Positions 1-10,198 are shown, counted from the first letter of the stretch. The stretch is 64,000 nt of DNA from Prorocentrum cordatum (GCA_963575745.1 CAUYUJ010009546.1:18501-82500), one strand, 5' to 3'. Translations and numbers: made by a program. The notes: a model not told the origin generated them from the sequence alone.

Positions 1-1
1 A

Positions 2-793
2 GAGCACACGGCTTCTTGGGAAGATCTCATGGTCAGCGTGTACGGCCCGTGCTGGAGGGATATCCGGGACAAAATGGGCAAGCACGCCTGGAAGTCGGAG
101 CTTCCCGTTTTCGCGAAGGCGGTTTTCGGGGGCGAAAGCCTTTCGTTCGGTATCCCATCGCGCTCTACGAAACAAGTTTGGGACCTTTCCGAGGAACGCC
201 CGTCGAAGAAGCAAAGCTTGAGATTCTAAGGCGACGATCCGGATCCCGCTGAACTACTAGATACGCCAGCTGCTCTGCTTCGATGGGACCGATTAGAGAA
301 ATGTTTTCTATTTCTCTGCGACTCGAACATGTTGTCAGAGGTGGTATGTGGACATTATGCTTTCCACGTGGGCTCAGACGAACCGGTCTTCGATCGCATG
401 GCCACCAGGCTGTGTGCACTGTATGGGAAAGGTTGGCGACCACCCCGAATGGACGACGACCCGGTGCAGTGGATATTAAGGAAGCACAACAAAGTGGCTG
501 ATGGCCTTGCCGACTTGACTATGGACAGAAGATGTTCCTGGAGCAGACGGTGCACCACGAAGCTGAAACCGAATTGCGCCAACATCGTGATCCAGAGCGA
601 CGTGGGGCGCAGGTCGGCAACTTGCGCAGCAGTTTCGGTGATCGTTTGGATTTTCGGCAACTTCGAGGGGACGACTTCGTATCAGCCGTGGTACGCAGAA
701 GGGATGTATATGCCAGTGGACGCGACGGTGTTCCAAGCAGAGATGATTTCTTTGGATAGAGCAATTGAGTGGGTAGCGCGTGAGTTATTGTAG
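2..793 (+). pseudogene. Decayed LINE C-terminal (RNase H-like) fragment
   Basis: One frame runs from base 2 to the TAA at 791-793 and is broken only by an in-frame TAA at 227-229. The translation contains WILRKHNKVADGLADLTMD, followed by a second block with IQSDVGRRSATCAA and VDATVFQAEMISLDRAIEWV. This order (a residue run ending in ADGLADL, then a D-containing strand, then QAE.ISLDRA) resembles the RNase H-like C-terminal part of LINE polyproteins. The role would have been degradation of the RNA strand during target-primed reverse transcription. The 5' end lies outside the window, so the reverse transcriptase, if present, cannot be seen. The stop and lack of a start suggest a dead copy. It is followed by about 200 bp without features that may be its 3' tail. 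The family assignment is by motif memory only. Confidence 0.55.
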
Positions 794-1108
794 GACCAGC
801 CAGATTTGTAGGAGCTCTAAGCTGTAGAGAAGAAGAAGAAATCTGCTTCGATGTTTGGAGCGGTCGCCCAACGACCAGAACCATCCAGCAGAGGAGGGAT
901 CGATGAAGACGAAGGCTGACCAGCCCAGAGCAACAATGCATTACGCATTGCACAGCGACCACCACATCTTCGATGAAAGCCTGAATGCAAAAATACGCTG
1001 AGTGTGCTCAACCCCGAAGACCGTCTGAACATAGCTCCTGTCTGTGCGCGTACTCTGCGGTGCCGATCGCCTGGGTCGTCTGGTAGATCAGTTGCCAGCG
1101 TCTGCCGT
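794..1108. other. Junction between two opposed LINE fragments
   Basis: No reading frame here is convincing. The stretch joins the 3' end of the + strand LINE fragment to the truncated downstream end of the - strand LINE fragment. I saw no poly(A) tail or target-site duplication. Confidence 0.3.
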
Positions 1109-2152
1109 TTAACCAAGGATGAGCCGCTGCCTCGGAATATACGTCTCTGCTGTTTCTGTCAGGTGCCCAGAAAGCTTCGCAGCAGCATCCTCGGCGTCGC
1201 AGCCACGCACAAAAATCTCGCCGAGCAGTAGAAGAGGAAGCGTTGCACAGACCACTCCAAGCAGCGGCGCTGAGATGGCAGGGCTCACGAGCGAATGGCT
1301 CTGAGAAAGAAGCGCGCAACGAGACGCGGGCAAGGGCAATTCTGCGGCTGCTGACGTCCGGCAAAACCTTGCAAGCAACGCCAGACGAAACAACATCCGT
1401 AAAAAAACAAGATCCAACACATTAGCTCCACGAGTAGGCCGCCCCACCTTGTCCACCAGCCCCATTCCGCCGCTCCCGTGCTGCAGCTCCTTCCCCTCCA
1501 GGGCGTTGCTGTGCGAATGTAGTAACCACCGCTGATTCTGCGCATTCATATCCCCCACAATACCGCCAGGCGTCGCCATGTGGCGCAATCACTCCCATTC
1601 CGACTCCAAGGAGCGAACATACTCGATTTCACCATGGCAGGGGGGCGGTACCACACAGCGAACAGCATGGGTCCTTGATTTCTTGTGAATCACATGCCAA
1701 GTGCGTTCAAATTCAGAACAACCCAAGACGTGCACAATACTGGAAGCAAGCGATTCCGTCGCTAACAATAAGATGCCTCCTCCTTTCCTCCCACCCTGCC
1801 GGTCCAGACTGGATACCTGGCCGTAGCCATCAAAGACAATGTTGCAGAGAAGAAAGGGGCCCAAAAGAGTTTCAGTGCTGGCATGTGCACCCAGAGACCC
1901 AGTTTGCTGCACTCTGTCGTGCAACTCGGCACTCTGAGGAAAGAAACCGCGCAAGTTAACGTGCGTGATGGTGAAACATACATCTGCGACTGGCGACTCA
2001 AGTTCAGATTTCCGCGAGCTGTCGCCAGGAGGGCGTTTGGGAGCCAAATGGGCATTCCACAGTCGGCGCCTGCGCAAGAGAGCATCGTGGGAACGAGGAC
2101 CACGGCGACGAGCTCGTCGGGTCTCCATTTGGCGGGGCTGCTCTTCTGCCAT
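1109..2152 (-). pseudogene. Decayed LINE endonuclease (EEP/APE-like) domain
   Basis: On the - strand the frame from 2152 down to 1592 and the frame from 1588 to 1109 are the same frame separated by a single TGA at 1589-1591. The translation has ITHVNLRGFFPQ early, GGGILLLATESLAS in the middle, ERTWHVIHKKSRTHAVRCVV, then GDMNAQNQRW and GANVLDLVF. The GDxNA..W and LDLVF blocks are the signature of the endonuclease/exonuclease/phosphatase domain that nicks target DNA for LINE insertion; the usual GDFN is GDMN here. After about 1400 the frame loses recognisable content and no reverse transcriptase follows. The in-frame stop and truncation mark it as a pseudogene. Upstream on the same strand lies a coiled-coil part of probably the same element. 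Confidence 0.6.
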
Positions 2153-2229
2153 ATAATGGCTGACGGACCAAATATGTTGACTTAGCTTGAACTTGTATAC
2201 GTCATGTTGAAGAGCGGCCCCAAGCCACC

Positions 2230-3107
2230 CCTATGGGTTAGAGAGCTGGGCAAAAAAAAGTAAGGAAGTGCCCGTCACGTCGATCTGGCACTGTTTGAAA
2301 GCGACCACATTATTCACGATGACGCGCCGCTCCTTCGAGCCCTCCACCTTCCACAAGATCTTCGCGTTTTTTCCCGGAGGCGATGCCCGACTCCTTGTTC
2401 AAGCTCTCTGCCTTCCTCAGGGCGTCGTTCCGTTCTGCTGGTACTGTGCGCGGGCGGGCTTCACCAGGAGCACGGGGCCCTCGTTTTAAAGGTCAACCTT
2501 GGAGGCCTGAACGCGGGGCAGCAACGATTCAGCTATGTCAGGGCTGCAGAATTCGACCCACGATCCCTTGGGCAGTTCCTGGTTGTTGTAGGGGCCCGTC
2601 AAATCGTTGCCGAAACCCACTTGGCGGAACGAAGATACATGTGCGTGTTCAAGAATATTCTCCATCTCCTGGATCCTGGCCCCTCCAGCCACCCCGCGTA
2701 AGCGACGCGGCGGAACGCAGCAGGGTCGAGACGGCTCACGAAATCTCCTTGAAAGCCAGGGTTGAAGAGGAGGGATGCGAGGCTGAAGGAGGAGTGTCCT
2801 CGAGGTTGGACACGCGGACGTCGAGCTCGTGGACGAGATCCTGGATGGGGTCCACGACCTCCGGCACAGACGTCTTGAACCTCTTTCTGTGGGAGACGGC
2901 GAGCTCCTCCAGATCGCTCTTCAAGGCCATCTTGTCCATTTTGGCCGACAGGGCGCCGCTGGCCTGCAGGGTGGCAGGGTTGCCCTCGTCGCTGCGCGAA
3001 GCAGCCCCCGGGGGGCTGGATGCAGCCGCTACCGTTTCGGCCATGCGTTCAATCTTCTCGAGCATGGCCTTTTTCTCGGGATTGGGACGGGCCCGTTTTG
3101 CGTGCAT
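2230..3107 (-). pseudogene. 5' part of the same - strand LINE, coiled-coil region
   Basis: The - strand frame 3107-2736 encodes about 123 residues that are acidic/basic and helix-prone: an N-terminal KRARPNPEKKAMLEKIERM, then MDKMALKSDLEELAVSHRKR and LVHELDVRVSNLED, as expected of a LINE ORF1-like coiled coil. It is followed, after frame changes, by 2692-2486 (PKGSWVEFCSPDIAESLLPR) and by a third piece near 2340-2275 reading KERRVIVNNVVAFKQCQIDV. The pieces lie in the order expected upstream of the endonuclease domain but in different frames, so at least two indels have accumulated. Assignment to one element is inferred from order and strand. Confidence 0.45.
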
Positions 3108-3337
3108 TCGCGAACGCCTCCAGAGGGTTCCTTTTTACCCTCCTTCATAGAACGATGCGGTGAAGAATCGGAAGGAGACAGGGATGTGAGGCCCCCTCTC
3201 GTCGTGTCAAAAATCACGACGTGATGTTGCCCGATGGAAATCCGTTGAAAGCGATGGTGACGCGTTGTAGCATGCATTCTGCGCTGGTTGGTTCAAGCAT
3301 GTATGTGCGGCAATGCGCGCGTCGGTGAGTCTGTAGT

Positions 3338-3380
3338 GTGTGTGTGTGTATGTGTGTGTGTGCGTGCGTGCGTGTGTGTG

Positions 3381-3418
<38 letters not shown>

Positions 3419-3515
3419 TGTGTGCGTCTGTGTGTGCGTGTGTGCGTGCGCGCGTCTGCGCGCGCGTGCGTGCGCGCGCGCGTGCGAGCGTGTTTGCGCG
3501 CATGCGTGCGTCCAC
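3338..3515. repeat. (TG)n-rich microsatellite
   Basis: Long run of alternating TG with interspersed CG steps. It creates artefactual open frames of alternating Cys/Val on + and His/Thr on -. The alternating purine-pyrimidine sequence is of a kind that can adopt Z-DNA (known property, not shown here). Confidence 0.9.
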
Positions 3516-3754
3516 AAACGTGGAAAGCATGCGTTTCGGAGACACCTGCGCGAAAGGTAATGACTTGGAGCGTAGTCGGTGTAGTCCACCATTGTTGCTG
3601 CCCGCCGATTGCACTCATTGGCGCCTCGGGAGAAAAGTGCGTCTGTATACCTGTCCGTGCCTGTGAAAGAAAGAGAGGGAGAGAGATCATCACGCGCATT
3701 CGTATATCTGTCCCTGCGCTGTGCTTCCGTTGGTTGGGCACGCCCGCCCCCCCC

Positions 3755-4068
3755 CTGCATGCGGTAGGCGCGCTGGCCAAACAGCGTGTCCAAAGCCTGT
3801 TTGGGCTCAGCCAGGGCGTCGAGCGCGCGGGCGCCCCTGCCGCGGCGCGGCGGCAGGCGCGGTGGGCCGGCGGCGCTCGTCGCTGGAAGGCGCCGGCCTG
3901 GTGGCCGCGACGGGCCGGGCGCCGTGGCCGCGCGGCGCGCCGCCTCGGAGCAGGGGGCGAGGTCTCGGAGGCCAGAGGGGACCTCTTCGACGACGCAGGC
4001 CTCGCGGGCGGCGATCTCCTCGCCGCGCTCTCGCGGCAGAAACACATAGACGGTGCTTGTGCCACAGA
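3755..4068 (-). CDS. Exon-like fragment of unknown protein
   Basis: Unrecognised. On the - strand a stop-free frame of about 104 residues begins just after an AG (complement of 4069-4070) preceded by a C/A-rich tract, compatible with a 3' splice site. It reads TVYVFLPRERGEEIAAREAC near the start and LDALAEPKQALDTLFGQRAY near the end. Third codon positions are overwhelmingly G or C and the composition is protein-like at both ends, with a Pro/Arg/Ala-rich middle, unlike the repeat-derived frames around it. No donor could be chosen; the coding-like character fades at a C-rich run near 3750. It could be an exon of a host gene or a captured gene fragment. No domain is recognised. Confidence 0.3.
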
Positions 4069-4239
4069 CTGCATGTGTTTTTTGTTTTTCCGCGTTTTTT
4101 TGTGTGTGCGTGTGTGTTATTCCACAGATGGCCAGCCGCTCCCATCGAGCCGCTAGCCGTGGGGCGGTTCTGCTGCTGGGGGGGGCGCAGTGCCGTTTCG
4201 CGCGGTTGGCGCGGCGCGTGTCGGCGGCTGGCCTTCCCG

Positions 4240-4456
4240 CGCGGTCCGCGCGGGATCGCCGCCTTTCTCTTCGAGCGGCGCCTGCTGGGACTAATGAGCG
4301 CGGTCGACTGCGAAGCTGGAGCGGTCTCGGCCCAGTCCCTGATCCACCTGTGCACGGAGGCGCCCTGTCAGGTCGAGGAGGCGCCGCCCGGCTGCGCGGA
4401 GCTAGCGCGCGTCAACGACGGCGAGGAGCGCGACCTCATGCGGCTGCCGCGGGGGA
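4240..4456 (+). CDS. Exon-like fragment upstream of the copia remnant
   Basis: Unrecognised frame with strongly GC third positions, reading GIAAFLFERRLLGLMSAVDC and then ELARVNDGEERDLMRLPRGT. It runs into the copia RT segment, which continues in a different frame from about 4460. It may be the degraded region between integrase and reverse transcriptase of the same element, or an unrelated coding fragment next to it. Confidence 0.25.
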
Positions 4457-4459
4457 CTC

Positions 4460-5695
4460 GGCGACTGCAGTGGGGCATTCTACCAGACGCCCCTGACGGA
4501 GGACAGGATCTTCTTGGGACCGCCACCCGAACCAGGAGCTTCAGCAGGTTACGCGTGGGAAGCGCCCTGCGCGTTCCCAGGATTCAAAAGGGCACCCAGG
4601 CACGGGTGGACTACCGCGCATTGGCGATGGAGCGGATGGGTCTTGATCGGCGGCGCTACGACGGCTGTCTTCTCATGAGGACCCAACGCAAGGTCAAGGC
4701 AGGACGTCGCGCCGATGACTTTCTCGTGGCTGCGCCCCGGGAGACAGTGGGCCAACTATTGGCGGAAAGGAGAATGAAACTTCGGCTTTCGGACGCGAGT
4801 AGATTAAGCATGCGGGTCCGCACGATCGAGGGCGGCTAGACCATCAAGGGTACTACGTCGCTGATTGAGGACGTGCTACTGGGAGCCCAGGTTGCACACA
4901 GCGAGACGCTCAGTCGTCCCAGAGACGAACACTCAGTTAAATCGATGGAAGACGACGAGCTCTTGAACGCAGCAGGCCACGGCGCGCACAGGTGGGCAGG
5001 TTATGACAACTATCAAGCCACAGGGCTGACATGCAACGCGGAGTTGGAGTGCTTTGCCGCGGCCTGGCGGCGCCAAGTAAGAGAGACCAGCGTTGGTTGA
5101 AGAAGATTGAACGGTGCGTGGCAGGGACCAAGGACGTAGAGTTGGTACTGCGGCCAGACAAGGACGCAGGCTTGGCAGACAACGAGGGCGACTGGTGCGC
5201 TGTGTTGCAGTGGGCACGGCGTCAGGGCGGCGTGGCCTTGAGCTCGCTGGAAAGCGAGCTGTGCGCAGTCGGATTTGGACTGGCATCGCTGACTTGCGAT
5301 CCGCATGAGTGCGCGACGACTGTCCTGGCGGGCGAGACCGGCAGCGCACTGCACATTGCGAAGAAGAGAGGACTTGCTAAGAGAAATCATATGCCGAGAT
5401 TAAGGTCCTTTATTTGCAGCAGTGGCGCAAACAGAAGCACCTGGAGTCCGACAATATCCACGCGGACGACAGCGAAGCAGACATGCTGACGAAGCCGACT
5501 ACCCAGAAGCAGCTCGTGAATTTTTCTCACAGCGCAGGTTCAGTAGGCGGACTGTTCCGCCCTGTTGTCGACGACGAACTAGCAAAGGCAGCCCGGACAT
5601 TCTGCAGCAAGAAAAAAGTCTTGAGCGAGGAGGGTGGCGATGGAACACCACTCGGGGTATCGATGAAGATCGAATACAAGACTCACTTAAGATAA
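4460..5695 (+). pseudogene. Ty1/copia retrotransposon RT-RNase H remnant
   Basis: Four consecutive frame segments reproduce the usual order of a copia polyprotein end. First, 4460-4612: GDCSGAFYQTPLTEDRIFLG and AFPGFKRAPRHGW (RT palm). Second, 4613-5000: LDRRRYDGCLLMRTQ then RADDFLVAAPRETVGQLLAE, where RADD replaces the catalytic YVDD, with an in-frame TAG at 4837-4839 and then SMEDDELLNAAGH. Third, about 5001-5400: GVGVLCRGLAAPSKRDQRWL and VAGTKDVELVLRPD, then the RNase H part GGVALSSLESELCAVGFG and SALHIAKKRGLAKR. Fourth, 5414-5695: LESDNIHADDSEADMLTKPT, the classic C-terminal copia block. Frameshifts near 4612, 4995 and 5405, the stop, and the altered YVDD indicate a dead copy. No integrase, gag or LTR was found. 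Confidence 0.75.
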
Positions 5696-7330
5696 GCAGT
5701 CAAACAGGCAAGGAGCCTGGAAGAGGGTGTTCCTGGGCTCGTCCAGAAGTACGCTCGAGTAGACAACCTTCCACCGTAATAGTAACTGCACAAGAAATGG
5801 GAAATGCTGACAAAACCAGATACAGGACTGACGGCGAGGCCAACGCGCCTTGCCCAACCGAGTTTTCCCAGATATTTCCTTACGATCCCCAGGCCTACAG
5901 GCCTGGCGGAATCGTGAGAGGTAATGTGTAACGCGTAGGAGACTGGAGGCATGCATGGCCGAGGGTGGATGCATTGCATGAAACGGTGAAGGTGGTCGCG
6001 TAGAAGTAAGCCAGTGATACTGGTGCGATACAGCGTTGAGACCTTCATTGTGTAAGTGCGTGCGCGATCCGCAGTCTCTTCGGCGCGAAAGCGTCACTGG
6101 GGACTGCCTCTTCATCCCAGGTCGTTTCTTGACGGTCCGGGGGCCTCGTGAGGCCCCCCAGAGGCCGGAATCATTGCACATTTCAAAGGCCCTGTAAGAG
6201 ATATCTGAACATTTTGTTTCGTTGCTCTTTTCCTCAGCGGCAGGGGCATTCCAACGGGCCCATCGGTATCCAACATTCGCCCCTTCGATCTTGTGTGTTT
6301 ACACGGTTTGAAAGGTCATTGGATGCGGTTCGATTCATACATATGTATATGCCTATATATATATATGAATACTGTGGAAGTAGTGATGATCAGGTCGGTT
6401 TGTACGTATATTATATATGATCAGATACGCGCACGATGTTGCCATGCTAATTTTAGTGCCCGGTCCAGTTTTAGATATGAATGCATTTGTAGATATACAC
6501 AAATGACCGCTGGAAAACCAATCCAGACAACATACATGCGAATAGATACGGCGCCATGTCCACAATGCCACGCCGAGTCCGCGCAACGACCACGAGCACG
6601 GATACCATTGCAAATGACGGTCAGGACGACGACGATGGGGCGGAACGAAGAATAGGAGGGATAGAGAGGGGTTATGGTGGACGAGCAGAACGATTACGAG
6701 GACCAGCGCGACGGAGAAATGGAGTCCCTTTTACTCCCTCGCGCGACGTCCTCTCGCTTTCGCGCAATGTCATACCCTCCAGTTCCTTCCCTATTGCCGC
6801 CACCCTCCGTGTCATTATTGCTCTCCTGTTTTATCCCTTTTTCCACCTCTTGGCTCCCGCCCCTCTTGCCCCATCGTACCGTCGTCGTCAATTTCACCGC
6901 CACCCATCCTAAAACGTCCTCGTTGCTTCTCGCACTTGTTTGCCCACGTCACCAGCGCCCCGCACCAATCCCTTCGCTCTGAAACTCTCGATCTGATGTA
7001 TCCTCCCCCACGCCCGCCTCCTCCTCGCTCCTCGTTATCCCTCCTCCCTCCTCGTCCTTCTCCTCTCCCTCATCTTCCCCCCGATTCTCCGTTTCCTCAT
7101 ATTTCCATCCAGAATCATATGTCGTTCTTTTGTATCATTAATGTCCCTATTTCTCCTCTGTGTCCTCCTGACCTCATCGTTCGTTTCCTCACTCATCCTC
7201 GCTACGGTTTCCTCTCAATCCCCCCCAGATTGATCATTACTGCGCTTATCTTCGCTCCGAGAGCAACACCCAAGGCGTCCATTCTGACCACGTAAGGTTC
7301 GAACAGATACTGTGCGACAGCTGCTTTCTT
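5696..7330. other. Non-coding spacer
   Basis: No supported gene. It contains a hairpin repeat at 6050-6180 (listed separately), a short TA/ATAT run at 6345-6420, and a pyrimidine-rich stretch at 6730-7230 that is C/T-dominated on + without a strict period. Confidence 0.5.
6050..6180 (+). repeat. CATCCC-GTCGT hairpin repeat, copy 1
   Basis: Contains a perfect hairpin at 6139-6158, GGGGGCCTC-GT-GAGGCCCCC, preceded by TTCATCCCAGGTCGTTTCTT. Related copies with the same order (TCATCCCGAGTCGT, then a GC-rich core, then AGAGGCCGAAAA) lie near 18030-18170, 29880-30020 and 51170-51300 on +, and near 32890-32970, 34440-34540, 46870-46930 and 61785-61850 in the opposite orientation. Confidence 0.55.
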
Positions 7331-7462
7331 GGAAAACTAGGTACCAACATATTTCTTTTTAGAAGAGATGCTGCGGACACAGTTTTTCAATTTGTTCATA
7401 CATTTAAACAATAGACATGGTTGGATACTTAGGCGCTCTCGTGCAGACCAGGCGACGCACCT

Positions 7463-7494
7463 TCTATATACATATATATATATATATATATATC
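7463..7494. repeat. (TA)n microsatellite
   Basis: About 30 bp of alternating TA after a CTTC; simple repeat. Confidence 0.85.
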
Positions 7495-7619
7495 GGAGGT
7501 GAGGGGGTGAGATCGAAGTGGAACGGAGAGCCCCCCTACCGGGAAATCGATTTCGGTTTCGTGTTCGTGCGTGCCGTGCGTGCGGGCGAGGCGAAGCTGC
7601 GTGGGCGGGCGAGAGGAAA

Positions 7620-7830
7620 GTCTCCTGTGGCTGAGGCGCGGCCGGACCAAATGATTCTCCACCGGGCGGCCGGTGGCGCGCGGTGTCCCGCCGGTGTCCC
7701 GCCGGTGTCCCGTCGGTGTCCCTGTGGCTGAGGCGCGGCCGGACCAAATGTGTCTCTTCCGGGTGGCCGGTGGCGCGCGGTGTCCCGCCGGTGTCCCGTC
7801 GGTGTCCCGTCGGTGTCCCGACAGTGATGG
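7620..7830 (+). repeat. 12-bp minisatellite inside a 97-bp duplication
   Basis: The block starting TGTGGCTGAGGCGCGG at 7626 recurs at 7723. Each copy ends in tandem CGGTGTCCCGYC units of 12 bp. The complementary frame encodes a GHRRDTDGTPA-type peptide repeat, probably fortuitous. Confidence 0.8.
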
Positions 7831-7892
7831 TCCCCGATGATTATGATGATGGTGATGATGATGGTGATGATGATGATGATGTTGATGATGGC

Positions 7893-7926
<34 letters not shown>

Positions 7927-8137
7927 TTGATGTTGATAATGATGATGACGTCGATTGTGAGATCGATTGTGAGATCGATAGTGAGATCGACAGTGAGACC
8001 GAATGTGAGACCGAATGTGAGATCGATTGTGAGATCGATTGTGAGATCGATAGTGAGATCGATAGCGAGATCGACAGTGATATCGATAGTGAGATCGAAT
8101 GTGAGATCGATTGTGAGATCGATATGTTGATGATGGC

Positions 8138-8183
<46 letters not shown>

Positions 8184-8184
8184 T

Positions 8185-8226
<42 letters not shown>

Positions 8227-8416
8227 CGTCGATTGTGAGATCGATTGTGAGATCAATAGTGGTATCGACAGTGAGACCGAATGTGAGACCGAATGTGAGA
8301 TCGATTGTGAGATCGATTGTGAGATCGATAGTGAGATCGATAGCGAGATCGATAGTGATATTGATAGTGAGATCGAATGTGAGATCGATTGTGAGATCGA
8401 TAGCGAGATCGATTGA
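7831..8416 (+). repeat. Compound (GAT)n plus 12-bp GAGATCGATNGT satellite, duplicated
   Basis: A (GATGAT)n tract leads into tandem 12-mers of the type GAGATCGATTGT. The whole composite block is repeated with a period of 278 bp: GACGTCGATTGTGAG occurs at 7947 and 8225. The variant order of the 12-mers (TTGT, AGT, ACAGT, AATGT) is kept between the two blocks, so the block was copied as a unit. Long frames over it (Glu-Ile-Asp-Ser repeats on +, Ser-Ile-Ser repeats on -) are by-products. Confidence 0.85.
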
Positions 8417-8639
8417 GTGAGACGTTGGTTCCCCCTCCCCCTCACCTCCCTATCACCCGCAGGGTGGTCGTATAGGTATATATGTGTGTGTATACACACA
8501 CGTGGCGCCCGTGGCAGAAACAAGTGGTACGAATGGCTTGTCGCCTGCACCAGGGCGCGATCGCATTCAAACCGCATTCGAAATAATTATGTATGTCTTG
8601 CAGATATGTCGCCCTGATTTTTCACGGCGCGAGGGGTTC

Positions 8640-8870
8640 TGTGCATGACCCATTCCGATTCAATCGATCTGGTTCGACGACGAGTTTATTTGGATCTATC
8701 CGATTCGGTTTCGATTTCTTGGCGATCCGATGCGGCCTGATGTTTGCGCAGCGCGGTGTTGCATCTGGGCACAGAGAAATTCGATTCGACCCCGACTCCG
8801 TGGTGATACGGTCCGATCCGACGCGGCATTCCGATTCGATCCGATTTCACGATGCGATGCTGACTGATCC
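8640..8870 (+). repeat. GATTCG-rich dispersed repeat
   Basis: Degenerate array of CCGATTCGATT-like words. An internal block, CGATGCGGCCTGATGTTTGC followed by GCGCGGTGTTGCATC, recurs with few changes at 43690-43735, so this is a dispersed family. Similar GATTCG-rich sequence is at 32780-32860. Confidence 0.6.
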
Positions 8871-8914
8871 TGGAGAGGTCATGAGGGGCGCAGTGGCGGC
8901 TGGCAGGAACCAGG

Positions 8915-9310
8915 AGGGAGAGAAGGAGGAGGAGGAGGAGGAGGAAATCTTCTGGTTTCCCAAGGAGGATTGGGGATTAGCGGCAGGTGTGATCCTGGCG
9001 GGGGACTGGCCATGCGCCCTTTCGGGGGGGGGGAGGGGTCCTTGCTAGATAGTGACCCTGACGCTTCCCCCCTTGCTCTTCTTTCAGCAGTCCCTTCGAT
9101 CATGCATTGGTGGCATGAAGAGAGAGCCACTGAACAAAAAATGAGAAGGAGGAGGAGTAGGAGAAGGAGGAGGAGGAGGAACGAGTGAAAAGAGGAAGTA
9201 GGAGGGAAACAACAAGGAGGATGAGGAGGAGGAGGAGAATGAGGGAGGAGGAGGAGGGAGGAGGGAGGGAGGAGGAGGAAGGAGGAGGAGGAGGAGGAGG
9301 CAAGAGGAGC
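8915..9310. repeat. GGA/GAG-rich purine tract
   Basis: Interrupted (GGA)n on + at 8915-8945 and 9130-9310, split by a short mixed sequence. The frames through it are poly-Arg/Glu or poly-Ser/Leu artefacts. Confidence 0.85.
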
Positions 9311-9514
9311 AGCAGGAGGTACCGCAGAACACCGCGCGCCACGCCCCGCGCCGAAGAGCACCCCCCTCTTGCTCGAAAGCCGAGGGAGGCCGCCGCTCGT
9401 CTCCGCTGTGGGCCGCCCCGCCCCGCGGTGGGACGTGCCGGGATGCCGTCTGCGGAGGCGCGCGCGCGCGTCGCGGGGAGATGTCTCTGTTGCGCGCAAG
9501 AGGGAGCCTTCGCC

Positions 9515-9643
9515 GAAGTGACCTTTGGTGCGGGTGCGCAGGGCCCCCCCCAAGATTGGCCTGCACGCGCAGATTGCCCCCCCCCCCCCCCCCGCCCCCT
9601 CAACACCGCGGCCCCCGAGAGCCGCGCACCAGAGGTCACTCTT
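9515..9643 (+). mobile_element. GAGTGACC inverted-repeat element, copy 1
   Basis: The left end GAAGTGACCTTTGGTGCGGG is mirrored by GCGCACCAGAGGTCACTCTT at the right end, enclosing about 90 bp including a C run. A second copy lies at 16524-16671. It resembles a MITE: short, paired ends, no coding capacity. No target-site duplication could be fixed. Confidence 0.6.
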
Positions 9644-10001
9644 GCCCCTGGGGGCACTCCTGCATGTAGCCGGTGGTTGTGAGAGAGTGACAGGTCGAAG
9701 AAGAACAAACAATTGCGCATACATGCGGTCGGGAACCTCTGCGTCAGCATGTCGCTCTTCACCGGCCCTGGCCCAGCGCTCATCGGCGCGACGCGATCTC
9801 CATCTCGTGGTCTCCAGGCGCCTGCGTGCCGAGTCTTCTCTCAGCTTTCCCGCCGTGCAGAGCGGAGCGACACGCTGTCGACTCGCAGGGCATGGCGTGT
9901 CGCCTGGGCCGCCGCCGGGACACGCTGCGCAAAAGCTCCAAACCGTAAACTTCCGGAGGTCCGCGCGCATTTCTCAAGCAGTGGCGAAGCGTCCTGGCGT
10001 G

Positions 10002-10157
10002 CCTATAGGCCTACCAATCAATGTTCTAAGAATTGTTCACGACATGTTCTTAGAACATTTCTGGCTCAGCCTGTTTTGTTTTAACACATCGAGTTTATGT
10101 TCTCAGAACATTGTTTTTGTTCGTAGAACATTTGTGTGTTCGTGGTAGGCCTATAGG
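10002..10157. mobile_element. Inverted-repeat element with internal palindromes
   Basis: A perfect 15-bp inverted repeat, CCTATAGGCCTACCA at 10002-10016 and its complement at 10143-10157, bounds 156 bp. Inside are two perfect 15-bp palindromes with one central base, ATGTTCTTAGAACAT (10044-10058) and ATGTTCTCAGAACAT (10097-10111), plus weaker ones at 10021-10038 and 10118-10130. The interior is AT-rich compared with its surroundings. It could be a MITE, or a cluster of binding sites for a dimeric protein. Confidence 0.6.
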
Positions 10158-10198
10158 AATGCCGGGACTGTCGGTCCCTGCTCTATTTTTTTTTATCT

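Noticed and set aside
1821-1830. CCGTAGCCAT, resembling the start of the dinoflagellate spliced leader
   Set aside because: Only 10 of 22 bases match and the sequence diverges straight after; it lies inside the decayed endonuclease on the opposite strand.
7620-8416. CRISPR-like array of short repeats
   Set aside because: Units are 12 bp in direct tandem with no spacers, in a eukaryotic context.
7429-8577. Long - strand frame rich in Ser-Ile-Ser and His
   Set aside because: Direct translation of the GAT/GAGATCGAT satellite.
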